From Tipula vernalis (lineage: Eukaryota; Arthropoda; Insecta; Diptera; Tipulidae), in NCBI GenBank assembly GCA_958295665.1, contig OY282558.1:352575034-352639033 (forward strand): a stretch of 64,000 nucleotides of DNA, given 5' to 3'. Below are positions 11,661-21,221 of the stretch, piece after piece. Every line of letters begins with the position of its first letter. The stretch's first letter is position 1. The position numbers and the translations under genes are program-made. The notes beneath the pieces are model-generated. The model saw only the letters and a program-made list of their open reading frames with translations, did no database searches and was not told where the DNA came from.

Positions 11661-12156
11661 TTGTCAGTTTAAGCAGCATTATGCTGATCTAAAATCCACT
11701 ACAAAGATGTGGTTTACTTCAATTTACCAAACACTACGGAACGCCAATGGGAAGAAGCCATAGATTAATTTAAGTTAGTAAATTAAGTCAGAAACAAATT
11801 GCTCATTAGTCCAGGAGACTAGATTGTAAATAAATAAAATTTATTTTAAATGAAAAAAAAAAAAAAAAAAAAAACTGTTACTTTTTATTTTGCACTAAAA
11901 CACTTTTTAAATCACTTTTTAATTCCTTTTTAATCTTCACACTATCGCTTACCAAATACTAATAATCCAATTCGACTTCGTTCGCCTTTTTATATACACA
12001 AACCAAACTTCTAGAAAGTTCATGACTTTTCCAGTGAGAATAGTGTAGAAACATTTGGAACAGTTTTATCATGGAAAATTCCATTTTAGTACAGTAAAAC
12101 ATTGAGCTATTAATTTAACTTATTCTATCACACCCTAGGTGTCACTGTCACAATAC

Positions 12157-12719
12157 GTTAAAAATCATTTATTTAAAGAAATCGTCATATCAGCTGTTTC
12201 TCTTAATTAAATTGTAATACATGACGTTTTTAATGAGGTGTACCACTAAGATTTATGTCATATACTTACACCACAGAAGAAAGATTAACCAGAACCGTCA
12301 TAACGCTGTTTTTGTATGGAAAAATTTGGACTCATTTTTTTGACCTTGATTTGCCGAAGGTAAGAGAAAGTTGGGTTATGTATTCTTTGGTTTACTGGTT
12401 TTGATTTGAAATAATAAAAATTGAGAATCCTTAACAGTATAGTTAGTGAAATTATTTGTCAAGTTTTGTTTTGACAGCATAATTTGTATTAAATATTCAA
12501 AAAAATTATAATATTCGAAAATAATTATACTTCAATGTCCAAAAAAGAAGGTAAGATGAAAAAAAAATTTGATCCACGCAATGTCTATTCTGGTTAATCT
12601 TTCTTCTGTGCTTACACTATCTAAAAAAAATTATTCACACCCCAGCCTTCTCCAAACAATTTCAGGAAAAATATTACAACAATGTCAAGTAAAAAATCCA
12701 AAAATATATGTTTGTTTCA
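12157..12719. other. AT-rich anonymous DNA
   Basis: No recognised coding sequence; A-runs and simple AT. The frame at 12569-12790 shows no motif. Confidence 0.5.
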
Positions 12720-12739
12720 TTAAATACATTTTAAATTCG

Positions 12740-13025
12740 TATAAGTGTAACAGTAGTAGGTATAAGAATCACCAAATTCTACATTTTTAATAACATCAAA
12801 CGAAATGCCATGCCGAACATAAATAACCAGGCCTCCGCCCATTTTAGATCCATTTCCGCAGCAACCAATTAACACATATCCATCTATTTTATACAATGGT
12901 AAATCATAACCCTTTAACCAAGTTTCTGATATGGCCACAAGATGAATGGTAGATGAATGGAGCTTATTTAATAGCGACTTTATATTTAAGTGAATTATAT
13001 TTAAGCTTTTCAAACCACCATTCAC
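12740..13025 (-). pseudogene. LINE ORF2 endonuclease fragment
   Basis: Read on the minus strand from 13025, the translation opens with the N-terminus of an endonuclease/exonuclease/phosphatase domain of a LINE: SLNIIHLNIKSLLNKL, then AISETWLKGYD, then GGGLVIYVRHGISF. These are the first beta strand and its Asn, the metal-binding Glu in SETW and the Gly-rich strand. After about residue 85 the similarity stops, and reverse transcriptase is absent. It lies just downstream of an ORF1 remnant on the same strand. The style is that of CR1-like or related Jockey-superfamily LINEs. Confidence 0.75.
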
Positions 13026-13034
13026 TTTGTTATT

Positions 13035-13890
13035 GTAAGAAGATTAGACTAGAAATTATTAATAAAACGTGGTCAAAATAATTAAATGACTAAAATGTCA
13101 CGACTTTACTTTCTTTACTATTTTTGGTAATTATGGCTTCAGATTTTTTACTAAACCAAACAAATTCAAATCCTTTTGATTTCCCAAATTATTTAACAAT
13201 CTTAAGAAGCTTTGTTGCAGCTGATAAGAGGTGATTTTTGATATTAGATTTATTTATATTAACAGTAATTGATAAGGACTATAATCCAGATTTAATATTT
13301 TTTAAAATACGTTTCGAAACAATATGGAAATCATCCGAATTTAACTTGATTGATGTATCTAACAAAGACGCCGTTGCAATAAATAAAGTTACCGGATTAA
13401 GTAAGATGTTTGGAAAGTCCCGAAATATAAATGTCATTTATTGGCTTTATTTGAACTCTATAGCACTTTCCGAATATTCAAGTTTATCAATCTTGCTTAT
13501 CTAAGTCTTGTTTACTTGAATTGTTCTTTTAAATCAGTAATTTGCCTGATAAAGAGTCTAACAATTGTTTATTGGTAATATCAAATGATAAAATAGATGT
13601 TACTGTTGTTTGACGATCTGAAAAAGTAGTATATGAAACCTGAACAATCAATGGTGTAACTGAAGAAGCAGTCGATAACGACGGTTCGATTAATTATACG
13701 GACTGGGGCCTATCCGATCTAGGTAACACTATGGATTTACGTTGCGTTTTCTTACACGATTCACAAGCCCAAAATGTCTTTTGTTAATTAATGGAATCGA
13801 TTTTAACATCCGACAGACCAACACACTTTTGATGGTAATATTTTACATAATCCTCAACATAACATTGAAGTCCAGGACTTTGTATTCTTA
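13035..13890 (-). pseudogene. LINE ORF1 remnant with PHD-like finger
   Basis: On the minus strand, 13890-13740 encodes a Cys/His pattern of PHD type: an early Cys, YYHQKCVGLS, then WACESCKKTQRK. Relatives have a W-x-C-x2-C end to the PHD finger in ORF1 of CR1-like LINEs. Further on (13480-13180) broken frames give an RRM/transposase-22-like stretch with LNSDDFHIVSKRILKN and AATKLLKIVK. There are several stops and shifts, for example a stop within the finger near 13785. The endonuclease fragment 12740-13025 follows at the expected place, so this is one decayed element. Confidence 0.6.
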
Positions 13891-13899
13891 TAACCGTAT

Positions 13900-15443
13900 C
13901 ACTACATCCATAACTATTCTATCCGCAACTATTCTTTCCAATCTTTTTCTGTGACTTCATTATATGCGTCTTGCATATTTAATGTTCATTATTATTTCCA
14001 GAATATAAATTAAATCTTAATAAAAATGTGTGTGGAGTATCCATAAATATTCCAACGTAACTACATACGTACATACGTATTCAATTCAAATCCTGAAGGC
14101 AACATATCTTTAGTAAACTCACTAAAAACGAGAACTAGAGATCCTTCAATGATTTTTTAGCATCTATGTACGTAAACAGTACATACTGTCTAAGAGAGTG
14201 AATACACGTCATATTCATGCATTTTAAAATTGTTTAAATGAATAAAAGATGAATGAATGTATTATATGCACATAATGGATTTTATCTTGTAAGGTACAAA
14301 CAGAAACACAATGTGTAACTATGTCTAGTTTTCTCTAAGTAACAAACAAAAAACAAATGTTGAATATGTCGACTAAATTGTGTTTTTTTACACAATAAGT
14401 TATTGTACATGCACGTTATTGTAGACCAAAAAAAAAAAAAACGTTATGTACAGTATATGCAAATTATTTATGTACATATTTTATACATAAATTTTCTAAA
14501 AATGCAATATTCGTATATAACATGTACATACTTCATTAACATCTGTGCTGATTTAATTGTTTTTCTTATCTTTCTCCTATTTTGAAGAAAATACATAGAA
14601 CTATCCTATGTATTCTTATAATGAAAACCTCTTGAATTCTGTATCACATAGATGATGTATACATCATTTGGTACAGCTTCTTCTATCTATCTAATATCTA
14701 TATACAATACACACAGCCACAAATTAAACCGACTTTAAAAACTATTTTCTTGTTGTTGCTAAATTTATTTTGTTTAAAAAGCTGTTATATGGTTTTTTTG
14801 TGTTACAATTTAAAAGTTTAATTGAAATGGTTTTCCGCACACAGTATAGAAGTATAATATAATAGCAACAATAAAAACGTGTTTATTATGTTTTGCTGCA
14901 GCATCCTCTGCAATTAATTGCAATTTACTTTTCTTTTTTTTTTATTTAAGAGTTGGATGAATAAAATTTTTGTTTTTTAGTTCCAAATAAATGTCTGGGA
15001 GCAAAGAAATATGATAGCTACACCAAACACAAAAACATTTCATTCGGATGTGATATTATATACATACACACACAAAACTTTTAACCAAAGATAAGCAATT
15101 ATTCTGTAGATTCTACAGTAGTTCTACAGTGTAGAACGACAAAAAGAGAGAGGAAATAACAATAGAAAAGTTTTGGCAAAGATTTTACTTGAGATATTCT
15201 TTTTGATGTTTTATACCCAAGCTTATACAAATGCACACTCAGAACAAACAGGATTTACAAAATTGGTTGAATTAACAATGTTCTGTCTGAAATTTAATCG
15301 CAATTCGCATTAACACTAGAACTATTAAAATCACTGGTGGTTGTTAAAATCAATAATTTAAAAAAAAAATTGTAACATCTATTTCAAAGATTTCAAAACA
15401 AAAATGTTTGCAACCAGTTAGCAAAATGTCTAATTATAGCAAC
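13900..15443. other. AT-rich anonymous DNA with simple repeats
   Basis: Contains TACATA-type simple sequence (for example around 14050-14080 and 14150-14180) and A- or T-runs near 14430 and 14935. No coding sequence is recognised. Confidence 0.55.
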
Positions 15444-15560
15444 CTAGATTATACAGAGCCATAGTCTAAAAACCGAAGCTCTTATAATGGAATTAGAAAC
15501 GAGAAAAATATCAAACTTTCCATAATAAAACACATGATGAGATTCATCAATTTGTAATGA
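15444..15560 (+). repeat. dispersed repeat copy 1, left part
   Basis: AGAGCCATAGTC...GGAATTAGAAACGAG...AAAACACA at about 15456-15532 matches 60085-60165 (AGAGCCATAATC...GGAATTAGAAACGAGG...AAAACACAC). The right part of the same repeat resumes at 16723 after the gypsy LTR sequences. Confidence 0.75.
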
Positions 15561-15671
15561 AAGCTCGATATGACATACGAGCAAATAACCAAGGCTTCCA
15601 GGAAGGGTAATTGGTACGGCTTCACAACCCGCAACGAAAGAAAGGATTATCACCGAAGCTACAACCAGCAT
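15444..15671 (-). CDS. possible secreted-protein exon fragment
   Basis: The minus-strand frame from ATG 15671 begins MLVVASVIILSFVAGCEA, a good signal peptide with a plausible cleavage after CEA, followed by PITLPGSLGYLLVCHIEL. Up to about 15560 the codon choice is less AT-rich than the surroundings. The pattern faintly recalls the DM4/12 family of insect secreted proteins (short signal peptide, then a Pro-Gly-Ser strand), but I would not assign it. The last third (15444-15540) overlaps the dispersed repeat also seen at 60085, so only the first ~40 codons could be a real exon. It may be chance. Confidence 0.25.
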   Translation of the reverse strand: MLVVASVIILSFVAGCEAVPITLPGSLGYLLVCHIELSLQIDESHHVFYYGKFDIFLVSNSIIRASVFRLWLCII

Positions 15672-15695
15672 GGGAAGTACCTTACACTATCATAA

Positions 15696-15863
15696 CCAGG
15701 AATGATGAATGACGTGGTTTATTGGATTCAGAAAGGACATCGAGGTAAACCGAAGGTGGTGCATTTGGAGGGGTTGGCCCTCTACAGAGGAGGCGATTTG
15801 GGTCCTGTTCGGGATGAACAGGCTAAGATGAGGGGTAGTGTGACGGTGACACCTAGGGTGTAA
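15696..15863 (+). pseudogene. pol: Ty3/gypsy integrase C-terminus, 3' end of pol
   Basis: The frame from about 15696 reads NDVVYWIQKGHRGKPKVV then HLEGLALYRGG, matching the closing residues of insect gypsy pol proteins, whose integrase tail carries a K-P-K-V-V-H-x-D-R-L-A-P-Y motif. The frame runs into the adjoining LTR and stops at TAA 15861-15863. A purine-rich tract (GATGAGGGG) sits just before the LTR, as a polypurine tract should. All upstream parts are gone. This fragment identifies the LTR family of the window as Ty3/gypsy. Confidence 0.8.
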
Positions 15864-16286
15864 CAGAATAAGTTAAATTAATAGCTCAACGTTTTACTGT
15901 ACTAAAATGGATCTTCTATGATAAAACTGTTCTAAATGTTTCTACACTATTCTTACTGGAAAAGTCATGATATTTCTAGTAGTTTGGTTTGTGTATATAA
16001 AAAGGCGAACGAAGTCGAATTGGATTATTAGTTTTTGGTAAGTGAAAGTACGGTGAATTGGAAAGTGCTTAAAAAAGTGTTTTTCTGCGAAATAAAATTT
16101 ATTTTGTAAGTGATCAGTAAAATTGTGTGAAAATTATAGTGAAGTGATTTTGTAAATTATCGTTAATTAATTGTGTTGTAATAAATTTTGGGTGACATAA
16201 ATAAACTCGTTGGTAATAAATTGAATTGTTTTGTTTAATTCACAATCCAGTGATTAGAACCTTGATTGACAAGTCAAAAATTAACA
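15839..16286 (+). repeat. gypsy LTR no. 2 (3' LTR with pol tail)
   Basis: Starts TGTGACGGTGACACC right after the integrase tail and ends ..TTAACA. It contains TATATAAAAAGG near 15997 and AATAAA signals near 16090 and 16200. It abuts the GTAT at 16287-16290 that is also the left target duplication of LTR no. 3. Ends agree with copies 1, 3 and 5. Confidence 0.88.
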
Positions 16287-16290
16287 GTAT

Positions 16291-16722
16291 TATTACGTTT
16301 TTGCCTTGTCAATCAAGGTTCGTGTCATAGGATTGTGAATAAAACCAAATCAATTAAATTTATCGCCAATGAATTTATTTATTAAGCACAAGAATTATTA
16401 CAACATAATTTCAATACAATTTATTAATAAAAAATGCACAAAATAACTTTATAAATTATTCTTAAATTTTACTGTACACTTATAATTTTTATTTCCACTA
16501 AAACACTTTATTTCCACTGTCGCTTACCAAATACTGCTAATCCAATTCGGCTTCATTCGCCTTTTTATATATACAAACCAAACTTCTAGAAAGCTCATGA
16601 CTTTTCAGTTAGAATAGTTTAGATCAGTTAGAATTTTATCATGGAAAATTCCATTTTAGTACAGTTAAACATTGAGCTATTAATGTAACATATTCTATTA
16701 CACACTAGGTGTCACCGTTACA
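16291..16722 (-). repeat. gypsy solo LTR no. 3, inverted next to no. 2
   Basis: Minus-strand copy starting TATTACGTTTTTGCC (first bases mutated from TGTTACG) and ending GTGTCACCGTTACA, flanked by GTAT at 16287-16290 and 16723-16726. With LTR no. 2 it forms an inverted pair with only the 4-bp GTAT between the arms. Confidence 0.88.
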
Positions 16723-16900
16723 GTATTTTTCTGTGAACATCTTAGACATCTGACGTCCACTAGTAAAACTAAAGATAACTTTAGCAATTATTACCGGCAA
16801 CTTTAACGTATTTTTCAAAATTCAAATTCGAAAAATATATTTTAGACATAATTTAATTTTAATATTTCTGCAATTAACATTTATTTAATACGCCGTTTAT
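16723..16900 (+). repeat. dispersed repeat copy 1, right part
   Basis: GTATTTTTC...CATCTTAGACATCTGACGT...AGTAAAACTAAAGATAA...TTTAATATTTCTGCAATTAA matches 60576-60760 directly and 23790-23975 in reverse complement. The boundary with LTR no. 3 is exact. Confidence 0.85.
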
Positions 16901-16953
16901 ATACGACGATGAAAAGATTTTTTAATTTTAAATATTTTTAATTAAGAAAGCAA

Positions 16954-17732
16954 CAGGGTTTCGAACCTACCACGAACCCGAACCTCGAACCCGCTCCGTT
17001 TCAAACATTTTTAGTAATTATTTCGAACCCGAAACCAACATTTCTCGGGTTCGATTCAACCGGGTTGACAAAAAAAAAAAAGTCGCATATCGTATATATT
17101 ATTTTTTCACACTGTAGTACGACAGTAGAACGACAATTATTGCAATATCATTAAATCAATTTCATTAAAAATTAATTCAGCGTCACGGCTTAGTAGGGGC
17201 TTTAACGGCAATAACGCTCATTTTATTCGCAACAGAAAATTATATTAAGAACTTTAGATATGCGAGAGGCTAACGATCGCTAAACTACGAATTATGAAAG
17301 AAATACAATAATTGACGAAATTCACTTCAATATGCTAAAAGCAGCGGACTACTAAAAAATTAATTGGATGCTCCCGATGTTGATGGTTCTGAGATTGATG
17401 AAGTCGAAGACGTAGATATTAATTCCGACCTAAGACAAGCCGATAGAGAGGAAGGTCTAGAAATGCTACCTATTGCACATTCAAATATTATCCATTTTAA
17501 ATGTCTGGCTCATACTTGTCAGTTGGCATTTTTGCACCACAAAGGGTACACCTTAAAGAAGAATTATTAAGAGATATCCTACTCCACAAACTAAACGAAA
17601 AATTTTTAATGAAATAAATAAATATATACATTTTTTTAACCCGGACCCGAACCTGAACCCGAACCCAATAATTTTCTTGCTTTGAACCTTAACTCGATCG
17701 CGAACCAAAAATTTTGCGGGTTCGAAACCCTG
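16954..17732 (+). mobile_element. short hAT element with GAACCCG subterminal repeats
   Basis: Starts CAGGGTTTCGAACC (16954) and ends GGTTCGAAACCCTG (17732), perfect 14-bp terminal inverted repeats of hAT type. Inside both ends are clusters of CGAACCC/GGGTTCG boxes (16970-17065, 17640-17725), typical subterminal binding sites. Flanks GAAAGCAA and GAGCAAAC are similar but not an exact 8-bp duplication. At 779 bp it cannot be autonomous, but it carries a transposase scrap. Confidence 0.75.
17364..17570 (+). pseudogene. hAT transposase scrap
   Basis: The 68-residue frame (a non-ATG start is likely) contains an acidic stretch, then HFKCLAHTCQLAF, which resembles the conserved R-C-x-A-H-x-L-Q-L-A motif found mid-way in hAT transposases. 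Nothing of the catalytic core or dimerisation domain is visible. Its place between hAT-type termini supports the reading. Confidence 0.5.
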
Positions 17733-18019
17733 GAGCAAACAGATACATTCGTTCAAGGAGAAAGTAACCATAATGATTTTATTTTTGTTTTAACAGCCAA
17801 ATAGTGTTTAAAAGGCAAATGAAAAATTTTTAAAATTATAAGATCTTTATTCGTTTACGGGTAAGGTTCTGCAAAATACTAAACAAAACTGCATGCATCC
17901 CAAAACATAGTTGTAGAAAAAAATGATTGGCATTTGATCGCATTTTATTTCTGTTGGACATTATGTATGTATGCCAAAAAGACAAATCTCAAATTCTATG
18001 TAAGTTGTATCGATTTCAG

Positions 18020-18690
18020 AAAGATCTTTCTGAAATGGCATATGATACCCGTCTTTTAAGCCCTTAGTAATTTAAAACCCGAGCCATTCATTAGGAAATA
18101 ACGGGGATTAAGGGTAAAAATTAAGCACAACATCTTACATTTGAATCAAGCCTTATTTCGAAATTTCTTGCGCCGATCACAGAGATGTCTCCGTGAAATG
18201 GCATACGGTACCCAACTTCCTAACCCTTGGGTAATCATAAACTCGAACCTCATTTAGAAATCATCGGGTTTTGGAGGCCTTTATTCCCTAAGGGTTAAGA
18301 AGTCCGCATACCACATGCCCTTTCAGAAAAACAGCTATCGGCTTAAGAAATTTCGAAAATTGCAGTATTTGGTTTTAAGTATCATTTAAAAAGCTGTGCA
18401 TAATTTTTACTCCTAAGTCCTATGATTGAGACTCGGGTGTTAAATTGCCAAATGGTTAAGGTATTTTGTACCAAATGCTATTACAGGGAGACATTTCTGA
18501 GATAAACTCAAAAAATTTCGAAATTCGCCGTATTTCATTGTAAGTATTATGATTCGATATACAATTATATTGTGTTTAATTTTCACCTTATGAATACTAT
18601 AAAAAGAGAATAAGAATAAAAAGTTGGGTAAAAGACCATTTCATGGGGACATCTCTGAGATCGGCTCAAGAAATTTCGAAAATGGGCATG
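18020..18690. repeat. array of direct and inverted repeat units
   Basis: A unit with GAAATGGCATAYGGTACCC then CCCTTRGGTAAT occurs at about 18035 and 18197 (direct, ~163 apart). An inverted copy lies at about 18290-18365 (AAGGGTTAAGAAGTCC...GCATACC...CGGCTTAAGAAATTTCGA). Partial units with AAATTTCGAAA recur near 18513 and 18670. Arms 18153-18230 and 18290-18360 can fold on each other. No coding content. Confidence 0.7.
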
Positions 18691-19989
18691 ATTCATTATA
18701 CGTTATGTTCCACAAGAAAGAATCTCAATTTATCCTTTCTGTTTCCAACCACATTGTAAAGAAAATCGGAATTGTTTATTTCCCAACTGAACAACTCTTT
18801 CATTAACTCTTTGAGCGAACTATGAGCAATCGGCAATCAGCCCCATTCCTTTCATCTCTTTCTCTTCATCATTAGAATTTCTATCTTCTTCTCACGATTC
18901 CATATGCAAAAACTTCTTTATAAAAGGAGAAAAAGCAATTTGAATTATGCATGCAATTGAGAATATTATATTAAAGGAAGTTATTTTAGCAATATTTAGA
19001 GTTCGATAGAACCTCTCGTTTGTGATTGTGACTTTGATTCAATATTAATAAACAAATCAATATTATGATCAAGTGCTTAAAAATTAAGATTATTTTTAAA
19101 ATTGGTTTAAATTATTGTTCAAACAGCACTTTTACTATTTTTGGATGATTTTGTTTTTTGGGAAATGTAGAGTCGATTAGGTTGATATTTGTTAAATTAA
19201 TCAAAATTGTAAATTCAGGGCATAATTCGAATGGACTTTCCAAAAGGGACTGAAAAGTGTCCAAATGGCTTCAGCAATTTTATTGCACAAACTTGAATAT
19301 AGTTACAGAAGAAGATCCAAAATACACTTTATTCTAATTACCTACGTATCAATAATCCTATATGACATCAAGCAACTCAACCCTTTCCAAATTTCTATTA
19401 AAATTGAGAAACACGATTATTCACAAAAAATGTCGAATAAACCCGAATGAATTCGCACAAACTTAGAAGCCTTCAATAATCTTAAAAAATTATAAACTTT
19501 ATTTAGATTCACCCAACTAATTTCGAGAATCTAATCTATGTATAAGATCATGTAATTGTAACTCAAGCAGAATCGAAGATATCAAATAATCTCGAAGAAT
19601 TTCTATTACATAATATTCAGCACCAAACAAATCTCAAACAACCTTAAAAACCTCGAAAATTCCATAAAATACCGAAAATCTCGATGAATATTTTGTAGTA
19701 TGACGCAACTATAGCGCTTTGCAAATTTAGTGTGAGTTGAGAAACTCGAATAGACTCTTATGATCCCAGGAGTCTGGAAGGTTGAATAATTCCGAATCTA
19801 CAATTCTATAAGAATCTCGATATTCTCAAAAAAATTCGAATATTCTCGAAAATCTCGAATAAATTTAAAACGTAGTATAATGTAGAAAATTCTCAATGGT
19901 AATAAAAAATATGTTTCTCCTCAAAATAACTGAAGTATATCGAGTTATCTCGAAAATATTAAATAATGTTGATAATTCACAATAATATC
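18691..19989. other. anonymous DNA, TCTCGAAAAT-type low complexity
   Basis: From about 19440 to 19980 the sequence is dominated by loosely repeated CTCGAAAAT/CTCGAATAA words, also common inside the hAT element at 53009-54979. No gene recognised. Confidence 0.5.
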
Positions 19990-20330
19990 TATATAAATAA
20001 AACAATTCGGATTTTGAGAATCTCACCTAACAGATACGTATCCATGTCTTTTTCGCTATCCAGAAAGTGATTTATGACGAAATATTCCTAAAAACTGCAT
20101 TAAGTTGCGTTACGATTTCCTCCAATTTTAACAAGTCACACCAATATACAGTTGCAAATCACCAGCCTAAAGAAGTAATTGACAATAAAATAAGTTTTGT
20201 TATTTATATAAATGGAAAAAAAGTAATGGGCCTAAAATTGGCTCTTGAGGCACCCAAGCATTTACATTAATTATGCCAGAAACATCATCACCAACCCTTA
20301 CAAATTGTTTACGATTACTCAGATAAGAAT
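19990..20330 (-). pseudogene. LINE reverse transcriptase scrap
   Basis: On the minus strand from about 20325, a broken frame gives SYLSNRKQFVRVGDDVSG then WVPQEPILGPLLFFHLY, the region around the G-V-P-Q-G-S-x-L-G-P-L-L-F motif of LINE reverse transcriptases; a shifted piece, AGDLQLYIGV, may be the following Y-A-D-D-x-Q-L-Y motif with its first Asp lost. Several stops are present. An A-run (20333-20347, plus strand) marks its upstream edge. Confidence 0.6.
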
Positions 20331-20940
20331 GAAAAAAAAAAAAAAATAGAAGAATTGGAAAACTTATAATACAACTTTCACTTTTGTAGCAAAATGGCCA
20401 GTATTATGGCCAGATTTCTTCCTATTTGTAGCAAACAAGCTCCAACGATTCAATATTGCGTTATTTGGGAATAAGTTTAAATGTTTTAGCCATAATTGAT
20501 GTATCATTTTCAGTAGTATAAACCGAATTCCATCAAAAATATTTTTTCTGTAATAAATATGACATTGGTAGAATATATTATTTGGCCATTCCCTAACCAA
20601 AAAAACCTTTATGAAAAATAAAACATCTGTTCCAGAATTATAATTTCAAAATTGTAGGATGTACAGCCACAAGTTTAGAGGGATATACTCGTAGTTTTTC
20701 CAAAATTTTCGACAAGGTATCTTTAAAAAAACAATTAAATCTGCTTTACCAAGTCCGTTGCAGTTACATTTAGGTCCAAAAACAGTTATTTTCGTACTAA
20801 GTTTCTTCACCTTAACGTAATTTTTTATGGTATTTTTAATTAGCGATCAATGCAAAATGTAGGAGGATACTTTCGTTTGATATGAAAAACGCTAAATTGG
20901 AAAAAATGAATTTACACATTCTGCATTTTTCGCCAACGGT
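20331..20940. other. anonymous DNA
   Basis: The minus-strand frame 20364-20600 has no recognisable motif. I looked for the reverse transcriptase of a Penelope element upstream of 20941 and did not see one. Confidence 0.5.
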
Positions 20941-21221
20941 ATGTACATATGGTATATCGGACAGACAAAACATTTTTTGGATAAAAGAATTTATCAACAC
21001 AGATATGACCCGAACAAAGATCTATATTCAAATATTAGTGCACTTACACGCCATCTGAAAAATTCAAATCAATTTACATAACGTCCAAATTATCGAGTAA
21101 CAAACTAATTTTACGAAAAACATCGATGTTGGACATATTACATATTAAATCAAGTAACAATTTGATTAATATTGGGGAAGATTATGCTTATATTGACAAT
21201 TCGTATGATTTATTTATATAA
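20941..21221 (+). pseudogene. Penelope-like element GIY-YIG endonuclease remnant
   Basis: Frame 1 reads WYIGQT at 20950-20967, then KRIYQHRYDPNKD and SALTRHLKNSN, stopping at 21079-21081. After a one-base shift, frame 2 (from 21078) reads ITSKLSSNKLILRKTSML, then DILHIKSSNNLINIGED, ending in YDLFI and TAA at 21219-21221. This is the order seen in GIY-YIG domains of Penelope-like retroelements: Y-I-G, R-x3-H, L-x-x-H, then the R-x3-E helix and an N-x4-D tail. The catalytic Glu position appears changed (RKTSMLD). The reverse transcriptase that normally precedes it is missing. Confidence 0.75.

Larger units (their letters stand above)
8802..11874 (+). mobile_element. Jockey-clade LINE 'A', 5'-truncated
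   Basis: A non-LTR retrotransposon of about 3.07 kb inside solo LTR no. 1, with the end of ORF1, a broken ORF2, a short 3' UTR and a 22-base A tail (11853-11874). A possible degenerate target duplication is ACTGATCACT (8792-8801) against ACTGTTACT (11874-11882). The 5' UTR and most of ORF1 are absent, as expected of incomplete reverse transcription. It is clearly related to LINEs B and C but not the same subfamily. Confidence 0.88.
8645..12152 (-). mobile_element. gypsy-type solo LTR no. 1, split by a LINE
   Basis: Minus-strand copy of an LTR family present five times in the window. The parts are 8645-8801 (starting TGTTACGTTTTTGCC) and about 11875-12152 (ending GTGTCACTGTCACA), together about 435 bp. 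ATAC flanks both ends (8641-8644, 12153-12156), the 4-bp duplication expected for Ty3/gypsy integration, so this was a complete LTR insertion before the LINE entered. It contains the TATATA box region (read on the minus strand near 11990) common to all copies. Assignment to gypsy comes from the integrase tail attached to copy no. 2. Confidence 0.88.

Noticed and set aside
16970..17065. GGTTCGAA-type sequence resembling a tRNA T-loop
   Set aside because: It is repeated many times at both ends of a hAT element and no cloverleaf can be drawn around it.
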